In this document: positions 37,645 to 46,208 of the stretch, one piece after another
Layout: each line of letters opens with the position of its first letter
How positions within the stretch are numbered: the first letter of the stretch is position 1
Assembly (NCBI RefSeq): GCF_017940815.1
Contig: NZ_JAGAXX010000028.1
Location: 1-64,000, forward strand
DNA from: Methanobrevibacter sp.
GTDB lineage: Archaea > Methanobacteriota > Methanobacteria > Methanobacteriales > Methanobacteriaceae
Length of the DNA stretch: 64,000 bases
Direction of reading: 5' to 3'
Position numbers and translations under genes: made by a program
The notes under the pieces: generated by a model
Told to the model about the DNA's origin: nothing
Database searches by the model: none
What the model saw: only the letters and a program-made list of their open reading frames with translations

Positions 37645-38925
37645 GTGAAAGCGATTATTTTAAGTGCTGGTGAAGGTTCTAGAATGAGGCCATTAACACT
37701 TACAAAGCCTAAGACCATGTTGCCAGTTGCTGGAAAGCCAATCATCCAATATAATATAGAATCATTAAGAGATAATGGAATTAAGGATATTCTGTTGATT
37801 GTAAGATATAAAGAAGAAATGGTTCGGGATTACTTTGGCGACGGTAGTGATTTTGGTGTTAACATTACATATCAAACACAAAAAGACTTTTTAGGTACTG
37901 CGAATGCCATAAGTTATGGTAAAGATTTTATAGAAGATAGTTTGATTGTTTTGAATGGGGATATCATTTTAGATGATGAAATTATTAATGAAATCATTAA
38001 AAAATTCAATTATTTAAAGCCAGATACCTTGATGCTTTTGACAGAGGTGGAAGACCCTTCTGCATTTGGTGTAGTTGAAATTGAGAACGGAAACATTAAA
38101 AGCATAGTTGAAAAACCTAAAAAAGAAGAGGCGCCAAGTAATTTGGTTAATGCAGGGATTTATGTCTTTAATAAGGACATATTCGATAAGATTGATAAAA
38201 CTGAGATTTCTGAGAGAGGAGAATACGAGATTACCGACTCAGTAACCTTGCAAATTAACGAAGGCAAAAAAGTCATCGGCCATAAAACAGATAAAGATTG
38301 GATCGATGTCGGAAGACCTTGGGAACTGATTGAGGTAAACGAAGAGTTAATCGGCCAACTCAAGACAGAAATCAAGGGTCATGTTGAAGACGGCGCACAC
38401 ATTCATGGTGAGGTCTTTTTGGATGAAGGAAGTATCATAAGGGCCGGTGTGTACATTGAAGGAAACGTGTACATCGGTAAGAACTGTGATGTGGGTCCTA
38501 ATTGTTATATCAGAGGCAATTCCTACTTTGGAGACAATGTCCATATTGGAAATGCCGTTGAAATTAAAAATTCTATCATTATGGAAAATACCAATGTTAG
38601 CCACTTAAGTTATGTTGGGGATTCAGTCATAGGGTCCAATTGTAATATAGCTGCCGGAACTAACATTGCTAACTTACGTTTTGATAATAGATCTGTAAAA
38701 ACCAAAATCAAAAATCAGATGATTGATAGTGGAAGACGTAAACTCGGTTCCATCATTGGGGATTCAGTGAAAACAGGTATCAACTCAAGTTTTTCACCGG
38801 GTGTTAAGGTAGGTCACAATGCCACTATCGGTTCAGGGGTTTTATTGTATGATGATGTACCCTCCGATACAAGAGTGTTGGTAAAACAGAATCATATTAT
38901 ACAAGATAAGAATAAGAAGAAATAG
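37645..38925 (+). CDS. glmU: Bifunctional sugar-1-phosphate nucleotidyltransferase/acetyltransferase, GlmU-like
   Basis: Likely makes UDP-GlcNAc from glucosamine-1-phosphate by acetylation and uridylylation, acting after GlmM. The N-terminal nucleotidyltransferase domain (residues 1 to about 230) has the signature LSAGEGSRMRPLT...KPKTMLPVAGKP and a metal-binding Asp in LNGDIILD (D106). The C-terminal part, residues about 245-400, is a left-handed beta-helix of hexapeptide repeats ending in GVKVGHNATIGSG, the acetyltransferase module seen in Sulfolobus and methanogen bifunctional enzymes. Thymidylyl- or uridylyl-transfer to glucose-1-phosphate is a possible side activity that sequence alone cannot exclude. 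The start is GTG 37645, preceded by AGGGGAT. It heads a tightly spaced five-gene operon ending at 42375. Confidence 0.85.
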   Translation: MKAIILSAGEGSRMRPLTLTKPKTMLPVAGKPIIQYNIESLRDNGIKDILLIVRYKEEMVRDYFGDGSDFGVNITYQTQKDFLGTANAISYGKDFIEDSLIVLNGDIILDDEIINEIIKKFNYLKPDTLMLLTEVEDPSAFGVVEIENGNIKSIVEKPKKEEAPSNLVNAGIYVFNKDIFDKIDKTEISERGEYEITDSVTLQINEGKKVIGHKTDKDWIDVGRPWELIEVNEELIGQLKTEIKGHVEDGAHIHGEVFLDEGSIIRAGVYIEGNVYIGKNCDVGPNCYIRGNSYFGDNVHIGNAVEIKNSIIMENTNVSHLSYVGDSVIGSNCNIAAGTNIANLRFDNRSVKTKIKNQMIDSGRRKLGSIIGDSVKTGINSSFSPGVKVGHNATIGSGVLLYDDVPSDTRVLVKQNHIIQDKNKKK

Positions 38926-38933
38926 GCGATATT

Positions 38934-39416
38934 ATGGAAAATATTAAAGACTCTGTTGTAATATGCCCACAAGCACAAGTAATTGGCGATGTTGAATTAG
39001 GTGAAGATGTATCAATCTGGCATGGTGCAGTCTTGAGGGGAGATACAGATTCCATAACCATTGGAAACAATTCCAATGTCCAAGATAATTGTGTTGTGCA
39101 CTGTACCAAGGGATATCCTGTTGAAATAGGAGAAAACGTATCTGTTGGTCATGGTGCTGTTGTTCACGGTTGTAAGATTGACGACGATGTGCTGATTGGA
39201 ATGAATGCCACCGTTTTGAATGGTGCCCATATCTCTAAAAACTCCATTGTCGGTGCTGGAGCAGTTGTAAGTGAAGGAAAGGAATTTCCTGAAAACAGTT
39301 TGATATTGGGAGTTCCTGCAAAAGCAATAAAAGAGGTCTCACCTGAACAAATCGAAATGATTCGAAAAAATGCAGAAAATTATGTTAAACTTTCCAAACA
39401 ATATAAGGAAGATTAA
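38934..39416 (+). CDS. Gamma-carbonic anhydrase-like hexapeptide-repeat protein
   Basis: A 160-residue left-handed beta-helix protein of the gamma-carbonic anhydrase/YrdA/CaiE group, probably a trimer binding Zn or Fe between subunits. The three metal ligands are visible as H56 (NCVVHC), H73 and H78 (VGHGAVVHGC), with the conserved pair R35/D37 in LRGD and Q50/D51 in NVQDN. The proton-shuttle loop of Cam-type enzymes is not evident, so it belongs to the short CamH-like group and activity as a carbonic anhydrase is uncertain. It begins 8 bases after the GlmU-like gene and ends 3 bases before hisC, so it is co-transcribed. The closeness to another hexapeptide-repeat enzyme could also suggest an acyltransferase-type accessory role. 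Confidence 0.85.
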   Translation: MENIKDSVVICPQAQVIGDVELGEDVSIWHGAVLRGDTDSITIGNNSNVQDNCVVHCTKGYPVEIGENVSVGHGAVVHGCKIDDDVLIGMNATVLNGAHISKNSIVGAGAVVSEGKEFPENSLILGVPAKAIKEVSPEQIEMIRKNAENYVKLSKQYKED

Positions 39417-39419
39417 ATT

Positions 39420-40520
39420 ATGAAAGCAAGACAAATTGTAGAAGAAATGGATTCATATGTGCCTGGAAAATCTCAAGATGAGATTGCAAGTGATTTTAAC
39501 TTAAAAAAAGAGGATATCATCAAATTGGGTTCAAATGAAAATCCGTGGGGTCCATCTCCAAAAGCAATGAAAGCTATTGAAAATGAGATTAAGTCCATTA
39601 ACAGATATCCGGAATCACAATTGCATGAACTTGTGGATGAAATCGCAAAATATTCTGGAGTTAAATCTTCTCAGGTCATTATTGGTGGGGATGGTGCTGA
39701 TGAAATAATTGATGTTCTTGCAAAAACATTTATTGATAATGGGGACGAGTTCATAGTCCCTTTACCATCTTATATGTACTATGAATACTTATTAAAGCAA
39801 TATGGTGCCAAACCGGTTTATGCAAAATGGGATTTGGATGAAAACAAGTTGGATGTTGATTCAATATTTGACGCCATAACTCCAAAAACCAAAATGATTT
39901 TCCTATGCAGTCCGAACAATCCTACAGGAACTCTGATAGATAAGGAGATTCTAATGGACATTGCAGGTAAAAATCCTGATATTTTAATTGTCATCGATGA
40001 GGCTTATTTTGAATACTCAGAAGTCACAAATAAAGATTTGATTAACGAATTTGACAATATTTTCATTATCCGTACAATGTCTAAGGTATTGGGACTTGCG
40101 GGCATGAGAATAGGTTACGGTCTTGCATGCGATGAAATCATTGAGTACATGCACAGAATCAAGCCGGTATTCTCCCTTACAAGATTGTCATTTGTTGCTG
40201 CACTCAACACATTCAGGGACACTGAGTATATTGAACAGTCCATTGAAAAGGGTATTGAATCAAGGCAATACTTATACGACGAAATTTCAAAAATCGATGG
40301 GTTGAATGTATTTCCATCCAAGTCAAATTTCATGCTAATCGGCATAAAAGACACTGGTTTTACAGCGTCAGAACTTGCTTTGGAGCTTATGAAAAGAGGA
40401 ATCATTGTTAGGGATTGCACATCATTTAAAGGTTTGGATGAGTATTGGATTAGAATAAGTATCTGTACTTTAGAAGAAGATAAGAAATTTATTGAAATTT
40501 TAAAAGAGGTTTTAAACTAA
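39420..40520 (+). CDS. hisC: Histidinol-phosphate aminotransferase
   Basis: PLP enzyme of fold type I that transfers an amino group from glutamate to imidazole acetol phosphate in histidine synthesis. Seen in the 366-residue sequence: [12 protein letters not shown] near the N-terminus, the SPNNPTG block at 164-170, DEAYFEYS at 193-200, and the PLP lysine K222 in [28 protein letters not shown] at the C-terminus is typical of HisC. Activity on aromatic amino acids is possible, since some archaeal HisC proteins are broad, and tyrA is also in the window. The stop overlaps the next gene by one base (TAATG), indicating translational coupling within the operon. No other his genes are nearby, which is common in methanogens. 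Confidence 0.9.
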   Translation: MKARQIVEEMDSYVPGKSQDEIASDFNLKKEDIIKLGSNENPWGPSPKAMKAIENEIKSINRYPESQLHELVDEIAKYSGVKSSQVIIGGDGADEIIDVLAKTFIDNGDEFIVPLPSYMYYEYLLKQYGAKPVYAKWDLDENKLDVDSIFDAITPKTKMIFLCSPNNPTGTLIDKEILMDIAGKNPDILIVIDEAYFEYSEVTNKDLINEFDNIFIIRTMSKVLGLAGMRIGYGLACDEIIEYMHRIKPVFSLTRLSFVAALNTFRDTEYIEQSIEKGIESRQYLYDEISKIDGLNVFPSKSNFMLIGIKDTGFTASELALELMKRGIIVRDCTSFKGLDEYWIRISICTLEEDKKFIEILKEVLN

Positions 40521-41224
40521 TGTATGTGGGAGGAACAGTAATATCTTCTGTTGAGTTTCATGGAAACATGTCTCTGGTCATTTTCATGTCCAAATGTCCT
40601 TTAGCATGCAGATATTGTCATAATGTGGAATTGCTTGAAGACAATACTGAAAAATCTTTTGAAGAAATCAAGGATGAAATTGATTCTTCAGCTGACTTTT
40701 TGGATGCTATTGTGATTTCTGGAGGAGAACCGTTAGTTCAAACCGATGCCGTTATTGAAATATTAGAATATGTTCGTCAAATTGGTTTGAAAACCAAATT
40801 GGATACAAGTGGCATCTATCCGGAAAAACTTAAAGAGATTTTGGATTTGAATCTGCTGGACTATGTTTCACTTGACGTTAAAACCACATTTTCAAAGTAT
40901 CGTAAGATCACCGGTGCAAATGTAGGTTTTGAAGTCAAAAAGTCAATGGAATATATAAATGATGCTGGAGTTCATTTGGAAATAAGGACAACATATGTTC
41001 CAACATTACACACTAAAAAAGACATTATCAATTTGGTTGACGAAATCAAATCAGAAGTTTACACTATTCAACAATTCAGAAATAAAAATGTTCTAGATCC
41101 GGCTTTAGAAAAAGTTGAAGTGCCAAATCCTCATGACTTAGCTAAGTTGGCAGAGGAAATCAAACCTTACTTTGATGGGGTTGTCAAGGTTAAGTCAGGT
41201 GAGTTTGGGGAACAAATTATCTAG
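40520..41224 (+). CDS. Radical SAM protein, anaerobic ribonucleotide reductase activase type (NrdG2-like)
   Basis: A 234-residue radical SAM enzyme. The [4Fe-4S]-binding cysteines C26, C30 and C33 are in SKCPLACRYCHN, followed by VISGGEPLVQ (the SAM-binding GGE motif) and a TIM-barrel pattern with KLDTSG and YVSLDVKTTF. Length and motifs fit the TIGR02495 group of glycyl-radical-enzyme activases annotated as anaerobic ribonucleoside-triphosphate reductase activating proteins. Its reductase partner is not in the window, so the substrate is inferred from family only. The stop of hisC overlaps this ATG, and the next gene starts five bases after its stop, so it belongs to the operon headed by the GlmU-like gene. 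Confidence 0.82.
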   Translation: MYVGGTVISSVEFHGNMSLVIFMSKCPLACRYCHNVELLEDNTEKSFEEIKDEIDSSADFLDAIVISGGEPLVQTDAVIEILEYVRQIGLKTKLDTSGIYPEKLKEILDLNLLDYVSLDVKTTFSKYRKITGANVGFEVKKSMEYINDAGVHLEIRTTYVPTLHTKKDIINLVDEIKSEVYTIQQFRNKNVLDPALEKVEVPNPHDLAKLAEEIKPYFDGVVKVKSGEFGEQII

Positions 41225-41229
41225 GGAGA

Positions 41230-42375
41230 GTGTTTACAATACCTATTTTGTCATTTTCAAGTAATGATATTGATGTTATCACTGGTAAGAAAACCAGAAC
41301 CATTCGTAAGGCGTGGAAAACACCGCTTAAGGTGGGTGACAGATTATATTGTTACTGGAATCTTGTTTCAAAAGAAAAGATGAAGATTTTTGAGGCTTTT
41401 GTAACTGGTATTGAAACTATTCCTTTTTCTTTAATTAAGGATAATGATGAATTGGCTCGTGAAGAAGGTTTTAAAGACTCTAAAGATATGTTGAGAGAAT
41501 TTAAAAAGATGTACGGTGGCCAAATTGATCCTGATGAGGAATTTCAAATAATCTATTTTGAAAAGATACACATTGACGATTGGAAAGGAGACAAAATCGA
41601 CGAAAAGGCAATGATAACAAAGAGAGCAGACATTCTTTTTGACAGTGGTAAGTTCGATAAGTCAACAATGTGTTATGATGCTGCTTTGAAATTGGATCCT
41701 AACGATGTTTATCTATTGAACAAGCAGGGAGACAATTTGTCAAGGTTGGGCAGGTTCATCGATGCGATTGATTGCTATGACAAGGCACTCGAATATGAGC
41801 CGGCCAATATTTACATTTTGAATAATAAGGCTATTGCACTTCTGAACTCAGGAAACATCAATGAGGCTTTGAAGGTGAGTAACATCGCATATAATTATAG
41901 GCCAAGCAGCCCAATTGTCCTGTACTGGAGAGGCTTCATTTTAGAAATGCTCGGAAGGTATGACGATGCGCTGAAGGTTTATGATAAGCTTATTGTGATT
42001 GACGGTGAAAATCCTGAAGTTTGGAACTCCCGTGGAAACCTATTGACTGACATGGGAATGTTGGAGGAAGCTATTGAATCATTTGACAAGGCTGTTGAGG
42101 TATGTTTGGATGATTCTGAAATGGATGCTTCTGCGATAAACCGTATGGGTAATGCTTATATTGATTTGGGAATGCTTGATGAGGCTCTCGAATGTTTCAA
42201 TAAGGCAATAGATTTGGAAAAACACAACATAGACTTTTTATTGAATAAGGGTGTTGTGCTGATGGAACTGGGTAAATTTGAAGAGGCAGTTGACAGTTTC
42301 AATAAGGTTTTACTTAGAAATCCTGATAATGAAGATGCGTTTTTCTTAAAAGAAGAATGTTTAGAAAACTTTTAA
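41230..42375 (+). CDS. ASCH-domain plus tetratricopeptide-repeat protein
   Basis: Function unknown. Residues 1 to about 115 resemble an ASCH domain, a beta-barrel fold related to PUA and thought to bind RNA or nucleotides: SSNDIDVITGKKTRTIRK, KVGDRLYCYWNLVSKEK and LAREEGF are typical. From about residue 125 to the end run about seven tetratricopeptide repeats (for example DAIDCYDKALEYEPANIYILNNKAIAL and EAIESFDKAVEV), a protein-interaction scaffold. The start is uncertain: GTG 41230 follows GGGAG with almost no spacing, and a TTG at 41248 is an alternative. It is the last gene of the operon and ends in a hairpin plus T-run. The domain pairing suggests an RNA- or nucleotide-sensing adaptor; this is inference. 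Confidence 0.75.
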   Translation: MFTIPILSFSSNDIDVITGKKTRTIRKAWKTPLKVGDRLYCYWNLVSKEKMKIFEAFVTGIETIPFSLIKDNDELAREEGFKDSKDMLREFKKMYGGQIDPDEEFQIIYFEKIHIDDWKGDKIDEKAMITKRADILFDSGKFDKSTMCYDAALKLDPNDVYLLNKQGDNLSRLGRFIDAIDCYDKALEYEPANIYILNNKAIALLNSGNINEALKVSNIAYNYRPSSPIVLYWRGFILEMLGRYDDALKVYDKLIVIDGENPEVWNSRGNLLTDMGMLEEAIESFDKAVEVCLDDSEMDASAINRMGNAYIDLGMLDEALECFNKAIDLEKHNIDFLLNKGVVLMELGKFEEAVDSFNKVLLRNPDNEDAFFLKEECLENF

Positions 42376-42408
42376 TGTAGATTACTACATTCAAACTCTT
42401 ATTTTTTT
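42374..42408 (+). terminator. Hairpin plus T-run ending the five-gene operon
   Basis: AATGTAG (42374-42380, overlapping the TAA stop) pairs with CTACATT (42385-42391) around ATTA. Seven T residues follow at 42402-42408. Confidence 0.75.
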
Positions 42409-42532
42409 ACTAAAGATATTATAATTTTGAAATAATCCTTGATTAAAATCAATATTTTGATATAATCTGCTTTTTATTTAATCAAAATTTCAATAAAATT
42501 AAAAGAAAAAATGGTGATGGGAGTTGTTTTAA

Positions 42533-43897
42533 TTATTTTTTGTATTTTTCAATTAAGCCAATTCCCCAATCGGTCATTTCGTCAGCTTTTGCCTGTGAGT
42601 CGGATTCCGCAAAGCATCTGAAAATCGGTTCGGTACCTGAAGGTCTGATGATTACCCAGCCGTCGTCTTTTAGGATTTTGACTCCATCGGTCAAGTCCAA
42701 TTCGAAATCGGTTGTGGTTTTGATTTCATCTGCAATGCTGTTCATTACAAATTCCTTTTCGTCATCAGGACATTCAATTTTCATTTTGCTTGCATAGTAA
42801 ACAGGAAGCTCTGCCACCAATTCAGATAATGGTTTGCCTTCTTTTGCAACGATTTCAAGGATTTTTGCAACGGTCATTACTGCATCTCTTCCGTATACGA
42901 AGTCTGGGAAGATCAGTCCTCCGTTTTCCTCTCCTCCGAATAAACCATTTTCATCTTTAAGCTTACGAGCAACGAGCAAGTCTCCAACAGCAGTGGCAAT
43001 CACTTCGCCATTGTACTCTTCTGCAACGTCATAAATTGCCTGTGAAGTTGCAACGGTGGTGACAATGGTTCCTCCATTGTTTTCCTTAAGCATTTGTTTT
43101 TCAACAAGGGTGAATGTCTTGTCTCCTAAAACAAAATTGCCCTTTTCGTCAATGCAGATGGTTCTGTCTGCATCTCCATCGTGAGCAAGACCAATGTCTG
43201 CATTAAGTTCTTTTACAACACTAATCAATTCCTGCAAGTTTTCTTCAATAGGTTCAGGGTCACGTCCTGGGAAAAATCCGTCTGCCTGTGAGTTGAGGGT
43301 GGTTACGTCGCAACCTAACTTGCGAATCAAATATGGCGCGGTGTAGCATCCTGCACCTGACCCGCAGTCTACGACAACTTTTAAATTAGCGTTTTTAATG
43401 GCTTCAGCATCTACTTTGGAGATTGCTTCATCAACATATTCATCAATTATCGTATCATTGTGATATATCTGGCCGATTTCAGAGAATTCTGCTCTTTTTG
43501 GCTCTTCATCAAAGTATAATTTTTCAATCTCAAGTTCCATATCGTCAGGTATTCCAATACCGTCTGCATCTAAGAATTTAATACCATTGTATTTTGGCGG
43601 ATTGTGTGAAGCAGTAATCATGACTCCTCCGTCATAATACTTGCGAACTGCATACTGGACACCTGGAGTCGGCAATATTCCTAAATCCACAACATCACAG
43701 CCTGATGATAACAGTCCTGCTTTAACGGCTTCCATCAGCATTGGAGTTGAAGTACGTGTATCTCCTCCAACAGCCACGACTCCTTGAACAACTGTACCGT
43801 AACTGGCTGCGAGTCTTGTTGCAAATTCTGGTGTTAAAACGTCATTAGCGGTTCTTCTAACTCCAAAAGTTCCAAATAATCTTTTTTTATTAGACAT
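42533..43897 (-). CDS. Phosphohexomutase (phosphoglucomutase/phosphomannomutase family)
   Basis: Second alpha-D-phosphohexomutase of the window, 454 residues. TASHNP holds the phosphoserine S97, DGDADR is the metal loop, LFGGEENGG the sugar-specificity loop and RPSGTEP the phosphate-binding loop. GEENGG is usual for phosphoglucomutase/phosphomannomutase-type enzymes and contrasts with GEPSG in the glmM product at 35018-36355. The N-terminal block is GTFGVRR where family members usually have GTSGIRG or GTFGVRG. The likely role is mannose-6-phosphate or glucose-6-phosphate to the 1-phosphate for nucleotide-sugar synthesis, although many archaeal members were named glmM. ATG 43897 is the start. 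It stands alone between the convergent operon end and a divergently promoted minus-strand OB-fold gene. Confidence 0.88.
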   Translation of the reverse strand: MSNKKRLFGTFGVRRTANDVLTPEFATRLAASYGTVVQGVVAVGGDTRTSTPMLMEAVKAGLLSSGCDVVDLGILPTPGVQYAVRKYYDGGVMITASHNPPKYNGIKFLDADGIGIPDDMELEIEKLYFDEEPKRAEFSEIGQIYHNDTIIDEYVDEAISKVDAEAIKNANLKVVVDCGSGAGCYTAPYLIRKLGCDVTTLNSQADGFFPGRDPEPIEENLQELISVVKELNADIGLAHDGDADRTICIDEKGNFVLGDKTFTLVEKQMLKENNGGTIVTTVATSQAIYDVAEEYNGEVIATAVGDLLVARKLKDENGLFGGEENGGLIFPDFVYGRDAVMTVAKILEIVAKEGKPLSELVAELPVYYASKMKIECPDDEKEFVMNSIADEIKTTTDFELDLTDGVKILKDDGWVIIRPSGTEPIFRCFAESDSQAKADEMTDWGIGLIEKYKK

Positions 43898-43958
43898 GTT
43901 CTTAATTCCTATAAAATTTACATGTCTTATTTTTGGATTTTGATTAATAAATATATTG

Positions 43959-44357
43959 TTAATTGATTATTCTCAGACTGTCCCCATTCGATAAAATCAA
44001 TTCCAAATTTGAATTGTACTCGGTTATTGTCCCGACAACCTGGACCTTTCTATTCTTAAAGTCCTCAATATCCAAATTTCTGGATTGAATTTCAGCCACT
44101 TGGCTTTCAAAAATAATCAGTGGAGTTTGAGATTCCCCATCGTTGATTGTCAAAAAATAGCTTGTCTTTGAACTTGATTGGCTGACTTCGGTAATGACTC
44201 CGGTTATTTTCACCTCCTCATCAATCATTCCTCTGTTTATGTCTTTAATGTCAATTTCCTTAACTTCAATTGTTGGAGTGAATGCTATCAGGCCGATTAT
44301 TCCAATCAGTGAAGTTACCAGTGCAATTTTCAGTAGTTTGTCGTCAGTGATTTCCAT
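43959..44357 (-). CDS. Membrane-anchored OB-fold protein
   Basis: A 132-residue protein of unknown function. I start it at ATG 44357 rather than TTG 44408 because a TATA-like ATTTAAATA at 44379-44387 is centred 26 bases upstream, which would place transcription initiation at the ATG itself, that is a leaderless mRNA. The protein then reads MEITDDKLLKIALVTSLIG with one hydrophobic segment, so it is an N-terminally anchored protein. The rest resembles an OB-fold of the tRNA-anti type: VKITGVITEV...KTSYFLTINDG...PLIIFE...KVQVVGTITEYN..LELIL. Such domains bind nucleic acid or oligosaccharide. It faces the same direction as the phosphohexomutase downstream, 61 bases away. Confidence 0.65.
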   Translation of the reverse strand: MEITDDKLLKIALVTSLIGIIGLIAFTPTIEVKEIDIKDINRGMIDEEVKITGVITEVSQSSSKTSYFLTINDGESQTPLIIFESQVAEIQSRNLDIEDFKNRKVQVVGTITEYNSNLELILSNGDSLRIIN

Positions 44358-44378
44358 ACAAGATAATGGATTTTCATG

Positions 44379-44387
44379 ATTTAAATA
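44379..44387 (-). promoter_or_regulatory. TATA-like box of the OB-fold gene
   Basis: ATTTAAATA is centred 26 bp upstream of ATG 44357 on the minus strand, the distance expected from TATA box to transcription start. It therefore predicts a leaderless transcript and decides the start codon. Confidence 0.5.
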
Positions 44388-44526
44388 CTTGTGACGAGAT
44401 GATTGCAAGGTTTATTTTAGGTTAAAATTATTGCATACTCCTTTTAGAGGATTTGACAAAAATAAGTTTGTATATAGATTATCAGGGTGCTTTTTTGCTG
44501 TTTATTTTTTGAAAAGTGAGGTAATC

Positions 44527-44546
44527 GGTAGAGTCAAAGCTCTACC
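44527..44546 (-). terminator. Hairpin after the DNA ligase gene
   Basis: GGTAGAG (44527-44533) and CTCTACC (44540-44546) pair perfectly, three bases beyond the ligase stop codon. No T-run follows on the minus strand, so its role as terminator is less certain. Confidence 0.45.
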
Positions 44547-44549
44547 TAA

Positions 44550-46208
44550 CTAGTTTCCTGTGCGGTACATTGAAAGGAGCCTTTCAACAGTGTCTGCATC
44601 CATCGGACTTTTGTCCTTACGGATGTTTTTAACGACAGGGAACCTTAATGAGTAACCGGTTTCATATTCTGGGGATTCGACAATTTCTGAAAATGCAATT
44701 TCCAGAACGATTTTTGGTTCTACTTTGATTTCACGGCCTTTTGTTGATATTTCAAGCTCTTTCATTCTTCCTGTAAGGTATTCAAGAGTGGCATCGTCAA
44801 GGCCGGTTCCGACCAATGCAACGCTTTTGAACTCGTTGTTTTCATCTCTTAAGGCCAACAGGTATGATCCGACAAAATCCCCTCTTTTACCGATACCGTA
44901 TATTCCTCCGATTACCACCATATCCAATGTTTCAGGCTCTGCCTTGTACTTGAGCATCTTTTTGCCCCTTAATCCTGGAATGTATGGGGAGGTGGTGTCC
45001 TTGATCATGATTCCTTCATGTCCCTCGTTGATGGACCATTCGAAGAGCGCTTGGATTTCATCGATGTTGTCTGCATTTCCATATTTCATGGTACTCAAGT
45101 TCATCTCATCAACTGAGGTATCTACAATGCTTTCAAGTGTTTCCCTTCTGGTTTTCAAGGCTTCATCAATCATTGGAACCTTATAATACATCACATCAAA
45201 CAGGTAAACTTTCAGTGGAACGTTTTCCATAGCTTCCTCAACATTGTGTTTCCTTCTAACACGATGAAGGACGTTTTGGAAAGGTAAAGGTTTTCCATCG
45301 CGTGTGGCTATGACCTCTCCCTCTACAATATAATCCTCATGGGGCATGTGCTCATTGAACAGTTCAACGATTTCCGGAAGTGCATGGGTGATGTTTTCGA
45401 GTCTGCGTGTGAAAATATTGATTTCATCGCCGTTTCTGTGAACCTGAAGTCTTATTCCATCGTATTTTGTATCACAAAGGGCTTCGCCCATTTCAGGCAA
45501 TATTTCCTCTAAGGGAGGTGCCAATTGTGCCAGCATAGGTTTTACAGGAGTTCCTGGTGTAAGGTTAAGTTTGGCAAGTCCCGCTTCACCTTCCTCCTTG
45601 GCGGTTCTTGCTACGACTGAAAAGTCATTGGTAAGCATTTGCGCCCTTTCAACGATTGCCTTGTCGATATTGAAAGCTTGGGCTATTGCGTCACGGACCA
45701 CTCCGTCACCCACTCCAATTCTCAACTCTTCTGTGATGGTCCTTGTCAGGTATTTCGCTTCAGTTGCGCTTGCCTGTGACAAGAGCTCCAGGATGACTGA
45801 AATTTTACGATTGGTTGACCTTGAACCGCTTATCTGGGATAACTTTCTCAGGCTGTTGAAGACAAAGTCGATTGTAAGGGGCTGTGAGAAGAAGGTCATC
45901 TGGGATTTTTTTGCATATAGCTTGACGCAAGCAAGACCAATGTCTCCCTCGTCACGAACGGCATCCTCAACGGCGGCCTGGGTTGTGCCGACCGCTTCAG
46001 CAACTGCCCTTTCAACTAATTTTCCACCAATGCCTATTTCCTCTGAACTCCATGCGGGAAATACTACTCCCAAAATCAAAAGCCCAACTTTCTCAATGGT
46101 TTCGGAGTCTAGGGTCTTCAGGTATTCCGCTATGATTTCGGTTTTTTCCAGTCTTTTTGTAGTTGCCTCAAGGGCTGAGTACACGTCTACCAATTCTTGA
46201 TATTTCAT
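44550..46208 (-). CDS. lig: ATP-dependent DNA ligase
   Basis: Seals nicks in DNA during replication and repair, using ATP through a lysine-adenylate. The 552-residue protein has an all-helical N-terminal DNA-binding domain (to about residue 215), then the adenylation domain with motif I DTKYDGIRLQVHR (K248 is the nucleophile), EGEVIATRDGKPLPFQ, YLFDVMY, and motif IV/V EGIMIKD and GLRGKKMLKYK, followed by an OB domain ending RFPVVKNIRKDKSPMDAD. Length and order match archaeal replicative ligases. The start codon overlaps the stop of thiC by one base (TAATG), so it is translated from the thiC transcript, an odd but simple pairing of DNA repair with thiamine synthesis. A hairpin lies just past its stop codon. 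Confidence 0.96.
   Translation of the reverse strand: MKYQELVDVYSALEATTKRLEKTEIIAEYLKTLDSETIEKVGLLILGVVFPAWSSEEIGIGGKLVERAVAEAVGTTQAAVEDAVRDEGDIGLACVKLYAKKSQMTFFSQPLTIDFVFNSLRKLSQISGSRSTNRKISVILELLSQASATEAKYLTRTITEELRIGVGDGVVRDAIAQAFNIDKAIVERAQMLTNDFSVVARTAKEEGEAGLAKLNLTPGTPVKPMLAQLAPPLEEILPEMGEALCDTKYDGIRLQVHRNGDEINIFTRRLENITHALPEIVELFNEHMPHEDYIVEGEVIATRDGKPLPFQNVLHRVRRKHNVEEAMENVPLKVYLFDVMYYKVPMIDEALKTRRETLESIVDTSVDEMNLSTMKYGNADNIDEIQALFEWSINEGHEGIMIKDTTSPYIPGLRGKKMLKYKAEPETLDMVVIGGIYGIGKRGDFVGSYLLALRDENNEFKSVALVGTGLDDATLEYLTGRMKELEISTKGREIKVEPKIVLEIAFSEIVESPEYETGYSLRFPVVKNIRKDKSPMDADTVERLLSMYRTGN

Noticed and set aside
37645-42375. Five-gene operon as a novel biosynthetic cluster
   Set aside because: The members are mostly recognisable housekeeping enzymes of unrelated pathways; close packing alone does not show a joint function.
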